In this document: piece after piece, positions 63,273 to 64,000 of the stretch
Position numbering within the stretch: the first letter of the stretch is position 1
How the letters are laid out: each line of letters begins with the position of its first letter
Assembly: GCA_016719605.1 (NCBI GenBank)
Contig: JADJYW010000012.1
Span: forward strand, 186,001-250,000
Direction: 5' to 3'
Origin: Lewinellaceae bacterium
GTDB lineage: Bacteria > Bacteroidota > Bacteroidia > Chitinophagales > Saprospiraceae
DNA length: 64,000 bases
The notes under the pieces: model-generated
Database searches by the model: none
Told to the model about the DNA's origin: nothing
What the model saw: the letters and a program-made list of their open reading frames with translations, nothing else
Position numbers and translations under genes: made by a program

Positions 63273-63892
63273 TAGTACCATTGGTTTACAAAATCAAAGT
63301 CTGCTTTGAAATTGATCTCTTTTTGTTCGCCTTCGGCAATGTCAAAAGAAAGCGGAGCCGGGAAATTGAAAATCGGGGCAATGACACCGGGAGCGACGCG
63401 CACCCGAATGACGATACCGTGGCTCGTTTGATCGGGATTGCCCCAGTGCACACCCAGTGTGGCCGTTTTTTTGCTTGGGTCGGTCACCAGGTCGTGGCGG
63501 AAGCCGAGGGCCAGTGCGGAATAAGTGCCGGGTTCCAGTTCCAGTTCGTAGTCGTATGTCGTTTTGCCCGGGACGTATGTGAGGATGAGCGGGTTTTGGG
63601 AATTGTACGGTGCGCCCACCGCGAAGGTGCCGCCCAGCACATTGGGGCCGAAGAAATCGTCGGGCACTTCTCCCCAGCCGGCAAGCGGATCAAGGCTGAA
63701 TTTAGGGAAAAGGGTCAGTTGCACCTCGCCGCTGTCCTGCCAGGCAGCCCAGGTGTCGGGATTTTCGATAGTGATGGAGCCGTACACCGGTGGCTCGGCT
63801 TCGTCTTTTTTGCAGGCGCCAAGGGAAACGGCCACCGCGAGCGCCGCAATGGCGAGGAAATGAAATGGTTGGTGTGTTTTTACGATAGACAT
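63272..63892 (-). CDS. Lipoprotein coupled to a TonB receptor
   Basis: From ATG 63892 this is a 206-residue lipoprotein (AVSLGACKKDEAE, Cys about residue 26). The mature part is beta-rich (YGSITIENPDTWAAW, TTYDYELELEPGTYSAL, LSFDIAEGEQKEINF) and may be an Ig-like surface binder. Its TAA shares two bases with the receptor ATG (TAATG), so the two are translated together. A cofactor- or metal-carrier role with the receptor is likely by context; the family is not recognised. A longer frame to 63967 lacks a signal peptide at its start and is rejected. Confidence 0.75.
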   Translation of the reverse strand: MSIVKTHQPFHFLAIAALAVAVSLGACKKDEAEPPVYGSITIENPDTWAAWQDSGEVQLTLFPKFSLDPLAGWGEVPDDFFGPNVLGGTFAVGAPYNSQNPLILTYVPGKTTYDYELELEPGTYSALALGFRHDLVTDPSKKTATLGVHWGNPDQTSHGIVIRVRVAPGVIAPIFNFPAPLSFDIAEGEQKEINFKADFDFVNQWY

Positions 63893-64000
63893 AGTGTAGA
63901 AATGTTTAGGTCGGCTGGACGGGGTGATTTTTCCCGAAAGGGTAGGGGCGTCCAAAACCGGGTGCAAACCTATGGCTGTCGAAAACGGGGAAGTTCACGG

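Noticed and set aside
1..64000. tRNA, rRNA and riboswitch genes
   Set aside because: I looked through the intergenic spaces and saw no cloverleaf or rRNA-like sequence. Gaps are mostly short and occupied by promoters or hairpins.

Overview
The window looks like the chromosome of a free-living Bacteroidota, most likely Saprospiraceae or a close relative. The signs are several large secreted proteins with PKD or propeller modules and type IX secretion (T9SS) C-terminal tails, DUF7619-, GH3-, DUF721- and Uma2-type genes, TonB-dependent receptors with carboxypeptidase-regulatory N-termini, menaquinone enzymes of the futalosine route, and many exact matches to the Bacteroidota -7 promoter element TAnnTTTG. 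Family-level placement is inference. I found no rRNA, tRNA, CRISPR array, prophage or intact transposase.

Layout. 0-8.7 kb: a secreted adamalysin-like metallopeptidase with alternating PKD domains (runs off the left edge), a small outer-membrane protein, fdhD ending inside a long repeat hairpin, a saccharopine-dehydrogenase-like gene, mqnB, a methyltransferase and a PAP2 phosphatase. 8.7-17 kb: a C39-peptidase ABC exporter with its HlyD adaptor, a DUF1573 protein with a textbook promoter, and a 1164-residue T9SS propeller protein that carries dockerin-like and cohesin-like parts. 17-25 kb: an exonuclease-fold protein, a FAD oxidoreductase coupled to a Pro/Ala-rich unknown, a MITE-like element, tdk, a TSUP permease, and a GH3-LysE-glycosyltransferase operon. 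25-33 kb: lipoprotein, T9SS/DUF7619 protein, helical-repeat protein, DUF721, MFS and a membrane-inserted patatin. 33-38 kb: an operon engB - acyltransferase - crotonase - ferredoxin reductase - ferredoxin. 38-47 kb: surface proteins, lpd, Uma2, MFS, TPR protein and lipoprotein. 47-54 kb: fabH-efp-accB-accC-tex, with a divergent UbiA-type prenyltransferase. 54-64 kb: amidohydrolase-like gene, mtgA, cutA, thioredoxin-fold protein, selD and two TonB-dependent receptors, one coupled to a lipoprotein.

How genes work together. fabH/accB/accC (fatty-acid initiation) share a strand and probably transcription with efp and tex. Ferredoxin and its reductase are adjacent. mqnB and the UbiA prenyltransferase are separate pieces of menaquinone synthesis. 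The C39 exporter and HlyD adaptor form a peptide-export unit without a visible substrate gene.

A major caution: about fourteen genes change reading frame once or more while the protein family continues, mostly at short homopolymers. The pattern suggests uncorrected sequencing indels rather than gene decay, so I report those genes as single units spanning the breaks and state where each break lies. I found no convincing new biological system. The best leads are an EF-P with arginine at its modified loop tip, the MITE-like element, the hairpin that extends FdhD, the dockerin/cohesin surface protein, and the orphan C39 exporter.
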